Assembly: GCF_035943815.1 (NCBI RefSeq) | Contig: NZ_DASZBU010000001.1 | Coordinates: 1-64,000, forward strand | Length of the DNA stretch: 64,000 nucleotides | Origin: Frateuria_A sp035943815 | GTDB lineage: Bacteria > Pseudomonadota > Gammaproteobacteria > Xanthomonadales > Rhodanobacteraceae | Direction: 5' to 3' | Shown here: piece after piece, positions 37,990 through 46,880 of the stretch | How the letters are laid out: the number at the start of each line of letters is the position of its first letter | How positions within the stretch are numbered: the first letter of the stretch is position 1 | Made by a program: the position numbers and the translations under genes | The notes under the pieces: generated by a model | Seen by the model: the letters and a program-made list of their open reading frames with translations, nothing else | The model's database searches: none | Told to the model about the DNA's origin: nothing

Positions 37990-38064
37990 TGGGTGAGCGC
38001 CGTTGCTGCACATGCCCGCCGAGCCTGGCCGTCGCACGACGGTCGCAGCGCCCCTCGGTGGGCA
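37990..38064 (-). ncRNA. SAH riboswitch upstream of ahcY
   Basis: On the minus strand the leader reads, in order: a P1 strand GCCCACCGAG, the conserved GGGGCGCTGCGAC, a CCGTC/GACGG hairpin, CCAGG, the P1 partner CTCGGCGGGC, GTGCAGC, and finally AACGGCGCTCACC. These are the conserved elements of the S-adenosylhomocysteine riboswitch class, which turns on SAH-recycling genes when SAH accumulates. The 10-bp P1 has one mismatch. It lies about 50 bases before the ahcY start, as in other proteobacteria. Confidence 0.9.
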
Positions 38065-38076
38065 CGGAAGGGGCGC

Positions 38077-38103
38077 ATTATAACGTGCCGCCGCCTCTGT
38101 GCA
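38077..38103 (-). promoter_or_regulatory. ahcY promoter
   Basis: On the minus strand there is a perfect -10 TATAAT (38077-38082), with a weak -35 TGCACA (38098-38103) about 15 bases upstream. Transcription starting near 38070 would begin right at the riboswitch. Confidence 0.65.
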
Positions 38104-38212
38104 GGCGCGTCGGCGCACCCACGCGCGTGCACGAAACCCTCTCGCGCCGTTGATCGTGCTGCGCCGCATCATCCTTGCGGTAGTCTTCATCGACACCTGT
38201 CGGAGGATCCCC

Positions 38213-40957
38213 ATGGAAGCCAGCCGCGACGCCGACTATCTGCCGCACGACGGCCCTCTGCGGGAGGATGTCGGCAAGCTCGGTCGGCTGGTCGGGCGGA
38301 TGCTGGCCGAGCAGGGCGGCGAGGCGTTTTTCGAGCGGGTCGAAGCGGTGCGCCAGGCGGCCATCCGGCGTCGTCGCGAGGGCGAACCGCTGGCCACGCT
38401 GGCCAGCACGCTGGACGGCTTGAACACGGGCGACGCCGAGGCGCTGGCGCGCGCCTTTGCCACCTACTTCCAGGCGGTGAACACGGCCGAACGGGTACAC
38501 CGCATCCGCCGCCGCCGCGATTACCAGCGCGAAGGCAACGCGCCGCAACCCGAATCCTTGCTGGACGCACTGGGTCGGCTCAAGGCCGAGGGCGTCGGCG
38601 CCGAGGAGCTGCTGGGGTTGCTCGCGCGGCTGTGGATCGAGCCGGTGTTCACCGCCCATCCCACCGAGGCGGTGCGCCGCTCGCTGCTGGAGAAGGAGCA
38701 GGCAATCGTGCGCGCGCTGGTGGACGGCTTCGACGCGGGCCGCACGCCGCAGGAGCGTGCCGAGGACGAGGATCGCATCTACATGGCGCTCTCCACCGGC
38801 TGGCAGACCGCGGAGGCCTCGCCGGTGCGCCCGACCGTGCAGGACGAGCACCACCACGTCGGCTTCTACCTGGCCAACCCGATCTACCGCATCGCGCCGG
38901 CGCTGTACGAGTCGCTGGCCGACGCGCTGCAGGCGGTCTATGGCGTAGCCGCGCCATTGCCGCGCCTGCTCGGCTTCGCCAGCTGGGTCGGTGGCGACAT
39001 GGACGGCAACCCCAACGTCGGCGCCGACACCATCGCCGCCAGCCTCGCCACCCAGCGCGCGCACGTGCTGGAGCACTACGTGGCCGACGTCGCCGGGCTG
39101 GCGCGCCTGCTCAGCCAGACCGAGGGGCGGGTGGCGGTCGATGCGGAACTGGTCGCACGCCTGGCCGACTACCGCGAACGTTTCCCGCAGGCCGCCGCGC
39201 GCATCCGCCCGCGCCATGCCGATATGCCTTACCGCTGCCTGCTCACCCTGATCGGCGCCCGGCTGGAGGCGACCGGCGAAAACGAGCACGCCGAAGGCTA
39301 CGCCTCGCCCGCGGAGCTGCTCGACGATCTGCAGCTGATCGACCGCAGCCTGCTCGCCCACCGCGGCCTGCATGCCGGCGCCTATGCCGTGCGGCGTCTG
39401 ATCTGGCGCGTGCGCACCTTCGGCTTCCACCTCGCGCGGCTGGACGTGCGGCAGGACTCGCGCGTGCACGACGACGCGCTGGCCGCCCTGCTGGCCGACG
39501 ACGCGTGGCCCGGACGCCCGGCGGACGAGCGAGCGCTGCATCTGTCCGGTTACGCCGCCGGCCACGCGCGCTTCGCGATCAGCCACGCCGAGGTGGTGAC
39601 GGGCCTGTACGACGTGTTCGTCACCCTGGGCGACGCGCGCCGGCGCTACGACAGCGACGCGATCGGGCTCTATGTCATCAGCATGGCCCGCTCGGCGGCT
39701 GATGTGCTCGCCGTGCTGGCACTGGCGCGCTATGGCGGATTGGTAGCGCCCATCCCTTCATCCCGTGCGGTGCCGGGCGATGAAACGGGCAGCACGGTAC
39801 CGCTCGACATCGCGCCGTTGTTCGAGACCATCGACGATCTCGTCCACGCACCGGCCACGTTGCGCGCGCTGCTTGCCGACCCCGTCTACCGGACCCATCT
39901 GCAATCGCGCGGCGATCGCCAGTGGGTGATGCTCGGCTACTCCGACAGCGGCAAGGACGGCGGCACGCTGGCCTCGCGCTGGGCCCTGCAGCGCGCCCAG
40001 GTGGAACTGCTGGAGGTAGCTGGGGAAGCCGGCATCCGCCTGGCCTTCTTCCACGGCCGCGGCGGCTCGGCAAGCCGTGGCGGCGGGCGCATGGCGCCGG
40101 CGCTGCTGTCCTCGCCGCCCGGCTCGATCGCCGGCGTGCTGCGCGTGACCGAGCAAGGCGAGGTGATCCACCGCAAGTACGGTATCCGCGCGCTGGCCCT
40201 GCGCAACCTGGAGCAGACGGTGAGCGCCGTGCTGCGCGCCTCGCTGCGCCCGCGCGCGCACGAAGCGCGCGAAGCGGCCTGGCGCGAATGCATGGAGGCG
40301 CTCGCCGCGCACAGCCGGCGGCACTACCGCGCACTGGTCGAGCGCGAAGGCTTCGTCGAGTACTTCCGTAGCGCTACGCCCATTGACGTGGTCGAGCGCA
40401 TGACCCTGGGTTCGCGCCCCGCCAGCCGGCGCAGCATGCGGGGGGTACAGGACCTGCGCGCGATCCCGTGGGTGTTCGCCTGGACCCAGTGCCGCTCGAT
40501 CATCACCGGCTGGTATGGCCTGGGCTCCGCGCTGGAGCAGGGCGCCGTCGCGTTCGGTGAACAGGCGCTCGTCGAGATGGCGCGCGGCTGGCCCTTCCTC
40601 GCCAACGCGCTGGACGACGTGGCGATGGTGCTGGCCAAGTGCGACCTGGACATCGCCGAGGCGTTCTCGCGCCTGGCGGGCGACCTGCACGAACCGTTCT
40701 TCAAGCTGATACGCGAGGAGTTCGAACGCACCCGGCGCTGGCTGCTCAGGCTCAAGGGCGGTGATGCGTTGCTGGCCGACAACCCGCGCCTGGCCGTGTC
40801 GATCCGCCTGCGCAACCCCTACGTCGACCCCATGAGCCTGCTGACCGTGGACCTGCTCGCCCGCTGGCGCGCCGGCGGCAGCGAGGACGAGGCACTGCTG
40901 CGGGCACTGGTCGCCTGCGTCAACGGCGTGTCGCAGGGGCTGCAGAACACCGGTTGA
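38213..40957 (+). CDS. ppc: Phosphoenolpyruvate carboxylase
   Basis: The 914-residue anaplerotic enzyme forms oxaloacetate from PEP and bicarbonate. Signatures: VFTAHPTEAVRRS with the catalytic His near residue 147, the LGYSDSGKDGG block near residue 575, FFHGRGGSASRGGGR near 613-626 (glycine-rich loop), and a C-terminal RNPYVDPMSLL. The usual C-terminal NTG is present. ATG 38213 follows CGGAGGA. It is divergent from ahcY. Standard length, no oddities. Confidence 0.97.
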   Translation: MEASRDADYLPHDGPLREDVGKLGRLVGRMLAEQGGEAFFERVEAVRQAAIRRRREGEPLATLASTLDGLNTGDAEALARAFATYFQAVNTAERVHRIRRRRDYQREGNAPQPESLLDALGRLKAEGVGAEELLGLLARLWIEPVFTAHPTEAVRRSLLEKEQAIVRALVDGFDAGRTPQERAEDEDRIYMALSTGWQTAEASPVRPTVQDEHHHVGFYLANPIYRIAPALYESLADALQAVYGVAAPLPRLLGFASWVGGDMDGNPNVGADTIAASLATQRAHVLEHYVADVAGLARLLSQTEGRVAVDAELVARLADYRERFPQAAARIRPRHADMPYRCLLTLIGARLEATGENEHAEGYASPAELLDDLQLIDRSLLAHRGLHAGAYAVRRLIWRVRTFGFHLARLDVRQDSRVHDDALAALLADDAWPGRPADERALHLSGYAAGHARFAISHAEVVTGLYDVFVTLGDARRRYDSDAIGLYVISMARSAADVLAVLALARYGGLVAPIPSSRAVPGDETGSTVPLDIAPLFETIDDLVHAPATLRALLADPVYRTHLQSRGDRQWVMLGYSDSGKDGGTLASRWALQRAQVELLEVAGEAGIRLAFFHGRGGSASRGGGRMAPALLSSPPGSIAGVLRVTEQGEVIHRKYGIRALALRNLEQTVSAVLRASLRPRAHEAREAAWRECMEALAAHSRRHYRALVEREGFVEYFRSATPIDVVERMTLGSRPASRRSMRGVQDLRAIPWVFAWTQCRSIITGWYGLGSALEQGAVAFGEQALVEMARGWPFLANALDDVAMVLAKCDLDIAEAFSRLAGDLHEPFFKLIREEFERTRRWLLRLKGGDALLADNPRLAVSIRLRNPYVDPMSLLTVDLLARWRAGGSEDEALLRALVACVNGVSQGLQNTG

Positions 40958-40978
40958 GCGATCAGGCCATCGACAGCT

Positions 40979-41251
40979 TGAGCACGACCTTGGTCCAGTG
41001 CGGTGCGCTGGCGGCGCCAGGGCGAGCGCGCGCTGGTCGAGATCGAGGACGACGGCCCCCGGCCGCCGCCCAGCGACAACCTGTTCGTGCCCTTCTTCAC
41101 CACCAAGCCCGGCGGTTCGGGCATCGGCCTGGCGCTGGCGCGGCAGATCGCCGAGGCGCACGACGGTGGCGTGGCGCTCACGCCGCGGCAGGGCGGCAAG
41201 CCGGGCGCGCTGGCGTGCCTGTGGCTGCCTGCACGACCGGGAGCGCCTTGA
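40979..41251 (+). pseudogene. Decayed sensor histidine kinase fragment
   Basis: An 82-codon frame from 41003 encodes only the end of a histidine kinase ATPase domain: LVEIEDDGP (G1-like), FFTTKPGGSGIGLALARQIAEAHDGG (G2 and C-terminal helix, read in parts), and a closing LWLPARP. The His box and N box are missing, and there is a stop in frame just upstream (40976-40978). No ribosome site fits. It sits in the 330-base gap between ppc and uup and looks like the remnant of a lost two-component gene. Confidence 0.75.
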
Positions 41252-41287
41252 GATGCCACGCCTCACTCCTCGGAAGGGGCAGGCGCC

Positions 41288-43165
41288 TCAGCCTTCCAGT
41301 TCGCTCCAGCGCGCGTAGGCGGCGTCGAGCTCGGCCTGCAGCCTCGCCAGCGCTTCGTTGGCCTGCACGATGGCGGCGCTGTCCTGCTGGAAGAACGCCG
41401 GCTCGTTCATGGCGGAGGAACGCTGGGCGACTTCGTTCTCGAGTTGCTCGATGCGGGCGGGCAACAGCTCCAGCTCGCGCTGGTCCTTGAAGCTCAGCTT
41501 GCGGCGAGCCAGGGCTGGGGCAGGCGCCGGCGCAGACGCGGGGTTCATGGCAGGCGCTGGCGCGTTCTTCGCCGGCGCCGTCGCCGGCGCGGCAGGCCGC
41601 TGGCGCAGCCAGTCGCTGTAGCCGCCCACGTACTCGCCCACGCGCCCTTCGCCCTCGAGCACCAGCGTGCTGGTCACCACGTTGTCCAGGAAGGCGCGGT
41701 CGTGCGAGACCAGCAGCAGCGTGCCGGTGTAGTCGGCCAGCAGCTCTTCCAGGAGCTCCAGCGTTTCGACGTCCAGGTCGTTGGTCGGTTCGTCCATCAC
41801 CAGCAGATTGGAGGGCTGGGAGAACAGCTTGGCCAGCAGCAGGCGGTTGCGTTCGCCGCCGGAAAGCCGCGTGATCGGCGCGCGGGCGCGTTCGGGCGAG
41901 AACAGGAAGTCCTGCAGGTAGCCGATCACGTGCTTGCGTTGGCCGCCGAGCTCGATGTACTCGCGGCCCTGCGCCACGTTGTCGAGCGCGTTGAGCGATT
42001 CGTCCAGCTGCACCCTGTGCTGATCGAAATAGGCGATCTGGATGCTGGTGCCGAGCTCCACCGTGCCGCGCTCGGGTTCGAGCTCGCCGAGCATGATCCT
42101 GAGCAGTGTGCTCTTGCCCGCACCGTTGGGCCCGATGATGCCGATGCGGTCGCCGCGCATCACGGTGGTGGACAGGTCCTCGATCAGCACGCGTCCACCG
42201 AAAGACTGGTGCACGTGGTCGAGTTCGACCACCTTCCTGCCCGAGGCCTGCGCATTGGCCAGCGTCATCTTCGCGTTGCCGGTCAGTTCGCGCCGCTCGG
42301 CGCGTTCCCGGCGCAGCGCCTTGAGCGCGCGCACGCGGCCTTCGTTGCGGGTGCGCCGGGCCTTGATGCCCTGGCGGATCCACACTTCCTCCTGTGCCAG
42401 CTTCTTGTCGAACAGCGCGTTGGCCTGGGCTTCGGCGTGCAGGCGCTCTTCGCGCCGGCGCAGGTAGTTGTCGTAGTCACCGGGCCAGTCGGTGAGCCGG
42501 CCGCGGTCGATCTCGACGATCCGCGTGGCCAGCGCGCGCAGGAAGCTGCGGTCGTGGGTGACGAACACGATCGAGCCGTCGAAGGACTTCAGGAACCCCT
42601 CGAGCCAGCCGATCGCCTCGATGTCCAGATGGTTGGTCGGCTCGTCCAGCAGCAGCACGTCCGGCCTGGTCACCAATGCCTGCGCCAGCAGTACGCGGCG
42701 CTTCATGCCGCCGGAGAGCGCGGCGAAATCGGTGTCGCCCGGCAGCTCGAGCCGCACCAGCACCTCGTCCACGCGCCGGTCCAGGTCCCAACCATGGCGC
42801 GCTTCGATCTCCTGCTGCACTTCGCCCAGCGCCGCCAGATCGCCCACTGCCAGCAGATGGTGGTAGCGCGCGAGCAGATGGCCCAGGTCACCCAGGCCTT
42901 GCGCCACCACGTCGAACACCGAACCGGCGGTCGACTGCGGCACCTCCTGCGCCATCCGCGCGATGGTGACGCCGCCCTGCACCCTCACTTCACCGTCGTC
43001 GGGTTGCAATTGGCCGGCGATCAACTTCATCAGTGTGGATTTCCCCTCGCCATTGCGGCCCACGACGCACACGCGTTCGCCGCGCTCGATCGACAGGTCG
43101 ACATCGGCAAGCAGGAGGGGACCGCCGATGCTGAAATCGACGCGCTGCAATTGGATCAGGGACAT
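41288..43165 (-). CDS. uup: ABC-F ATPase Uup
   Basis: The 625-residue soluble protein has two ATPase cassettes: Walker A GRNGEGKST at 36-44 and a second GPNGAGKST, LSGGMKRR and LSGGERNR signatures, and two LLLDEPTN/VMDEPTN Walker B sites. A linker and a C-terminal coiled coil follow an Ala/Pro-rich hinge. There are no membrane segments, which fits the ABC-F group that acts on ribosomes or branched DNA intermediates. The C-terminal coiled coil (RIEQLENEVAQR) points to Uup rather than EttA. Confidence 0.9.
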   Translation of the reverse strand: MSLIQLQRVDFSIGGPLLLADVDLSIERGERVCVVGRNGEGKSTLMKLIAGQLQPDDGEVRVQGGVTIARMAQEVPQSTAGSVFDVVAQGLGDLGHLLARYHHLLAVGDLAALGEVQQEIEARHGWDLDRRVDEVLVRLELPGDTDFAALSGGMKRRVLLAQALVTRPDVLLLDEPTNHLDIEAIGWLEGFLKSFDGSIVFVTHDRSFLRALATRIVEIDRGRLTDWPGDYDNYLRRREERLHAEAQANALFDKKLAQEEVWIRQGIKARRTRNEGRVRALKALRRERAERRELTGNAKMTLANAQASGRKVVELDHVHQSFGGRVLIEDLSTTVMRGDRIGIIGPNGAGKSTLLRIMLGELEPERGTVELGTSIQIAYFDQHRVQLDESLNALDNVAQGREYIELGGQRKHVIGYLQDFLFSPERARAPITRLSGGERNRLLLAKLFSQPSNLLVMDEPTNDLDVETLELLEELLADYTGTLLLVSHDRAFLDNVVTSTLVLEGEGRVGEYVGGYSDWLRQRPAAPATAPAKNAPAPAMNPASAPAPAPALARRKLSFKDQRELELLPARIEQLENEVAQRSSAMNEPAFFQQDSAAIVQANEALARLQAELDAAYARWSELEG

Positions 43166-43274
43166 TCGCCAATTCTAATGGATGTGGTCTAACGGATGCG
43201 GGACTGGCGGATGCGGCGCGACCAGGGTCCTACAACGCGTGCGCGGGCTGGAGGCCGGCGACGCCGAGGTATTC

Positions 43275-44348
43275 ATGCGTATCGCCCAAATCACTCCACT
43301 TTGCGAATCGGTGCCGCCGCGGCTCTATGGCGGCACCGAGCGGATCGTTTCCTGGCTCACCGACACGCTGGTCGATCTCGGCCACGAGGTCACCTTGTTC
43401 GCCAGTGCCGACGCGCGTACACGCGCCGAACTGGTGGCCGTGCGCGACCAAGCGATCCGCCTCGACCCCACGCAGCAGAAATCCGAACTGGCCGCGCACT
43501 TGTCGATGCTGCAGGAAGTGCGCCGCCGCGCCGACGAGTTCGACGTGCTGCATTTCCACGTCGACATGCTGCATTTCCCGATGTTCGAGGATTGTGCCGG
43601 CCGCACCCTCACCACGCTGCACGGACGGCTGGACCTGAAGGACCTGGGCGAGGTGTACCGGCGCTGGCCGCACTATCCGCTGGTATCTATCTCGCACCAC
43701 CAGCGCCGTCCGCTGCATTTCGCCAACTGGGCCGGCACGGTGCCGCACGGCCTGCCCGACGACCTGCATCGCCCGCACCTGCACCCCCGCGGCGGCTACC
43801 TCGCCTTCCTCGGTCGCATCTCGCCGGAGAAGCGCCCCGACCGCGCCGTGGCCATCGCGCGCAGGAGCGGCATGCCGCTGAAGATCGCGGCCAAGGTGGA
43901 CCTGGCCGACCGCGCCTATTTCCGGGAGGAGATCCAGCCGCTGCTGGGCGACCCGCTGGTGGAATTCGTCGGCGAGATCGGCGACGGCGACAAGGAGCAG
44001 TTCCTCGGCAACGCCGCCGCGTTGCTGTTCCCGATCGACTGGCCAGAGCCGTTCGGCCTGGTGATGATCGAGGCGATGGCCTGCGGCACGCCGGTGATCG
44101 CCTGGAACCGCGGCGCCGTGCCCGAGGTGATCGAGGACGGCGTCAGCGGCTTCATCGTCGAAAACGAGGCCGAGGCAGTCGAGGCCGTGCGCCGGCTGCC
44201 GGAACTGGACCGCCGCCAGGTGCGCGCCGCCTTCGAGCGGCGTTTTTCCGCAGAGATCATGGCCAGTCATTACGTGGACCTGTACGAACGCCGCTGCCGC
44301 GTCGCCCCCGCGCTGCCCGCCTGGCCGCTGGCCTACGAGGCAAGGTGA
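43275..44348 (+). CDS. Family 4 glycosyltransferase (glucan-associated)
   Basis: The 357-residue GT-B protein begins MRIAQITPLCESVPPRLYGGTER, typical of a subgroup paired with debranching-type enzymes. GRISPEKRPDRAVAIA and PFGLVMIEAMACGTPVIAWNRG, with an E-x7-E motif, form the donor domain. Its stop overlaps the ATG of the debranching enzyme at 44348, so the two are coupled. The pairing suggests metabolism of a storage or osmoprotective alpha-glucan, but the donor and acceptor are not known. Confidence 0.85.
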   Translation: MRIAQITPLCESVPPRLYGGTERIVSWLTDTLVDLGHEVTLFASADARTRAELVAVRDQAIRLDPTQQKSELAAHLSMLQEVRRRADEFDVLHFHVDMLHFPMFEDCAGRTLTTLHGRLDLKDLGEVYRRWPHYPLVSISHHQRRPLHFANWAGTVPHGLPDDLHRPHLHPRGGYLAFLGRISPEKRPDRAVAIARRSGMPLKIAAKVDLADRAYFREEIQPLLGDPLVEFVGEIGDGDKEQFLGNAAALLFPIDWPEPFGLVMIEAMACGTPVIAWNRGAVPEVIEDGVSGFIVENEAEAVEAVRRLPELDRRQVRAAFERRFSAEIMASHYVDLYERRCRVAPALPAWPLAYEAR

Positions 44349-46480
44349 TGAGTGAGGCGACCCATGACGACGAAACCCCTTCGGCCGGCACCGCGCGCGG
44401 GCAGTATTCGCTGAAGTCGGGCGACACCTTCGTGGTGTGCGATGCCTTCGGCGACATCCGCAGCGCAGCCGATGGGTTGTTCCACAACGACACGCGGATG
44501 CTGTCGGCCTTCGCGCTGGACCTGGGCGGCAAGCCGCCGTCGCTGCTGAGCGCCGCGATCAGCCACGACAACGTATTGTTCACCTCCAACCTGTCGAACA
44601 AGCCGCTGCCGCCGATGGGCGAGCGCGCCACGCCGCAGGGCGTGATCCACCTCGAGCGCGAGCGCTTTCTGTGGGGGGCGCGCATGTACGAGCGCATCTC
44701 CTGCGTCAACTACGACGATTGCGAAGTGCGGGTGACGCTCACCTTGCGCTTCGAGGCGGATTTCCGCGACATCTTCGAGGTGCGCGGTACGCCGCGGGCG
44801 CGCCGTGGCGAGTTGTATCCGCCCGAGGTGGACGGCGACACGGTGTCCCTGCGCTACGACGGGCTGGACGGCGTGACGCGCCGCTCGGTGATCAGTTTCT
44901 CCACCGCGCCGGACCGTCTCGACGGCCACACGGCCGAGCTCGGCCTCATGCTGCCGCGCCTGAGCACGACCGAGCTCTTCATCGAGGTCGGTCCCGAGGC
45001 GGTGCAGCCGGGCCGCGAACGCTACCGCGCCGCCGCGGCCAAGGCCCGCAAGGCGATGCGCAAGCGCCGCGTCCACGGCGCGCGGCCGCGCAGCAACGCC
45101 CGCCTGTTCAACAACTGGCTGGACCGGTCGCGTGCGGACATCGCCTTGCTGGTCAGCGAATTTCCCACCGGCCCCTATCCCTGCGCCGGCATTCCCTGGT
45201 TCGCCACGCCGTTCGGCCGCGACGGCATCATCACCGCGCTGCAGCTGCTGTGGCTCGATGCGGGCCTGGCGCGCGGCGTGCTCGGCTACCTTGCCGAACA
45301 CCAGGCGCACGAGACTTCCGCGTTCAGCGACTCGGCGCCCGGCAAGATCATGCACGAGACGCGCAAGAGCGAGATGGCCGAGTTGGGCGAGGTGCCGTTC
45401 GGCCGCTACTACGGGGGCGTCGACACCACGCCGCTGTATGTGATGCTCGCCGGCGCCTATGCCGAGCGCACCGGCGACGAGGTGTTCATCGACAAGCTGT
45501 GGCCCACGCTCACCGCAGCGATGGGCTGGATCGAGCGCACCTGCGACGGGGATCGGCACGGCTTCCTTACCTATGCGCAGGGCGAGAAGGGCGGCCTGCT
45601 CAACCAGGGCTGGAAGGACAGCGAGGACTCGGTGTTCCATGCCGACGGGCGCATCCCGCCGGCGCCGATCGCGCTGGTGGAGGTGCAGGGCTACGTGTAC
45701 GCCGCACTGCGCGCGATGGCCCGCCTGGCCGAGCGCCGCGGCAACGAAGAGGACGCCGACCGCTGGCGCCACCGCGCGCTGGCCATGCGCAAGGCGGTGG
45801 AAGACCTGTTCTGGGACGAGGAGATGGGCAACTACGGCATCGCCCGCGACGGCAACGACACCCTATGCCGCGTGCGCGCCTCGAACGTGGGCCATCTGCT
45901 CTACGTGGGCCTGCCCAAGCTGTGGCGCGCGAAGAACGTGATCCGGCAGTTCCGCACCGCCGCCTTCGACAGCGGCTGGGGCGTGCGTACGCTGGCCACG
46001 CAGCAGGCGCGCTTCAACCCGATGTCCTACCACGACGGTTCGGTATGGCCGCACGACGTGGCTCTTTGCGCCGCCGGCATGGCGCACTACGGCGAGCGCG
46101 ACGATGCGGTGCGCCTGCTGGGCGAGACCTTCGAAGCGGCGGTGCACTTCGGCATGCGCCTGCCGGAACTGTTCTGCGGTTTCCCGCGCGCCACCGGCGA
46201 GCCGCCGATCGCCTATCCGGTCGCCTGCCTGCCGCAGGCTTGGGCTGCCGGGTCGATGTTCATGATGCTGCAGGCGTGCCTGGGCGTGGAGGTCGACGGC
46301 CGCCGCGGCGAGGTGCGCATCGACCGGCCCAGCCTTCCCGACGGCGTCGACCGGCTGACCCTGCACCGGCTGGACGTCGGCGGCGACAGCATCGATCTGG
46401 GCTTCGAGCGCATCGGTTCGCGCACGGTGGCTTTCCGCGCCGGCGGTTCGGCCGACGTGAGGATCCTGGCCAAGGTCTGA
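44348..46480 (+). CDS. Amylo-alpha-1,6-glucosidase family (glycogen debranching) enzyme
   Basis: The 710-residue protein has an N-terminal GDE-type beta domain (AFGDIRSAADGLFHNDTRMLSAF, read in parts). A C-terminal (alpha/alpha)6 barrel follows, with FATPFGRDGIITALQLLW near residues 290-300 and FGRYYGGVDTTPL, NQGWKDSEDS and NPMSYHDGSVWPHD. These blocks are typical of the GDE_C/GH133-like family that hydrolyses alpha-1,6 branches. No signal peptide, so it acts in the cytoplasm. It overlaps the glycosyltransferase gene upstream. The exact substrate (glycogen, or a glucosyl-lipid or sucrose-type compound) is open. Confidence 0.85.
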   Translation: MSEATHDDETPSAGTARGQYSLKSGDTFVVCDAFGDIRSAADGLFHNDTRMLSAFALDLGGKPPSLLSAAISHDNVLFTSNLSNKPLPPMGERATPQGVIHLERERFLWGARMYERISCVNYDDCEVRVTLTLRFEADFRDIFEVRGTPRARRGELYPPEVDGDTVSLRYDGLDGVTRRSVISFSTAPDRLDGHTAELGLMLPRLSTTELFIEVGPEAVQPGRERYRAAAAKARKAMRKRRVHGARPRSNARLFNNWLDRSRADIALLVSEFPTGPYPCAGIPWFATPFGRDGIITALQLLWLDAGLARGVLGYLAEHQAHETSAFSDSAPGKIMHETRKSEMAELGEVPFGRYYGGVDTTPLYVMLAGAYAERTGDEVFIDKLWPTLTAAMGWIERTCDGDRHGFLTYAQGEKGGLLNQGWKDSEDSVFHADGRIPPAPIALVEVQGYVYAALRAMARLAERRGNEEDADRWRHRALAMRKAVEDLFWDEEMGNYGIARDGNDTLCRVRASNVGHLLYVGLPKLWRAKNVIRQFRTAAFDSGWGVRTLATQQARFNPMSYHDGSVWPHDVALCAAGMAHYGERDDAVRLLGETFEAAVHFGMRLPELFCGFPRATGEPPIAYPVACLPQAWAAGSMFMMLQACLGVEVDGRRGEVRIDRPSLPDGVDRLTLHRLDVGGDSIDLGFERIGSRTVAFRAGGSADVRILAKV

Positions 46481-46880
46481 CGCCAGCCACAAACGGCCGT
46501 TGAATCTTCCGTCAAAGGGAATGATCGGAATACCCGCATCCTTCCCCCAAAGGTGCCGATAGGCGGATGAAGGCGCTCTGGACGGGCCCACAGGTATAGT
46601 CCAGGCCGCTTTCACTGGAAGCCTGGGAGCGCTACCTGCAGCCGGTGATCGCGATGAGGCCGGACGCTCAATACGGACATGCGCAGCGTGCGCGAGGAAG
46701 CCGAGGCCGCCGTCGAGCTCGCTTCCGCCCACCCGCGCAGCGGCAACCCATCACGAAAGCATCGACACAACAGTCATTTGCCCGGCAAAGTTCGGGCTTT
46801 CCCGTGGAAATATGGCGCCGATCGCATTAAGGTCGCCTCTACGCGACAAAAACGCTGCCATTGCGCAGCGAGGATCTGGC
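46481..46880. other. 400-bp gene-free gap before the carboxypeptidase gene
   Basis: No intact gene is supported. The stretch 46618-46760 has coding-like codons in two frames (LEAWERYLQPV, then a shift to REEAEAAVELASAHP) and may be a gene remnant. A GCCCG/CGGGC hairpin followed by a short T run lies at about 46783-46803. A TATAGT at 46597-46602 resembles a -10 box. Confidence 0.3.

Noticed and set aside
44333..45772. Long minus-strand frame inside the debranching enzyme gene
   Set aside because: The plus-strand frame carries clear enzyme motifs; the opposite frame is codon-bias shadow.
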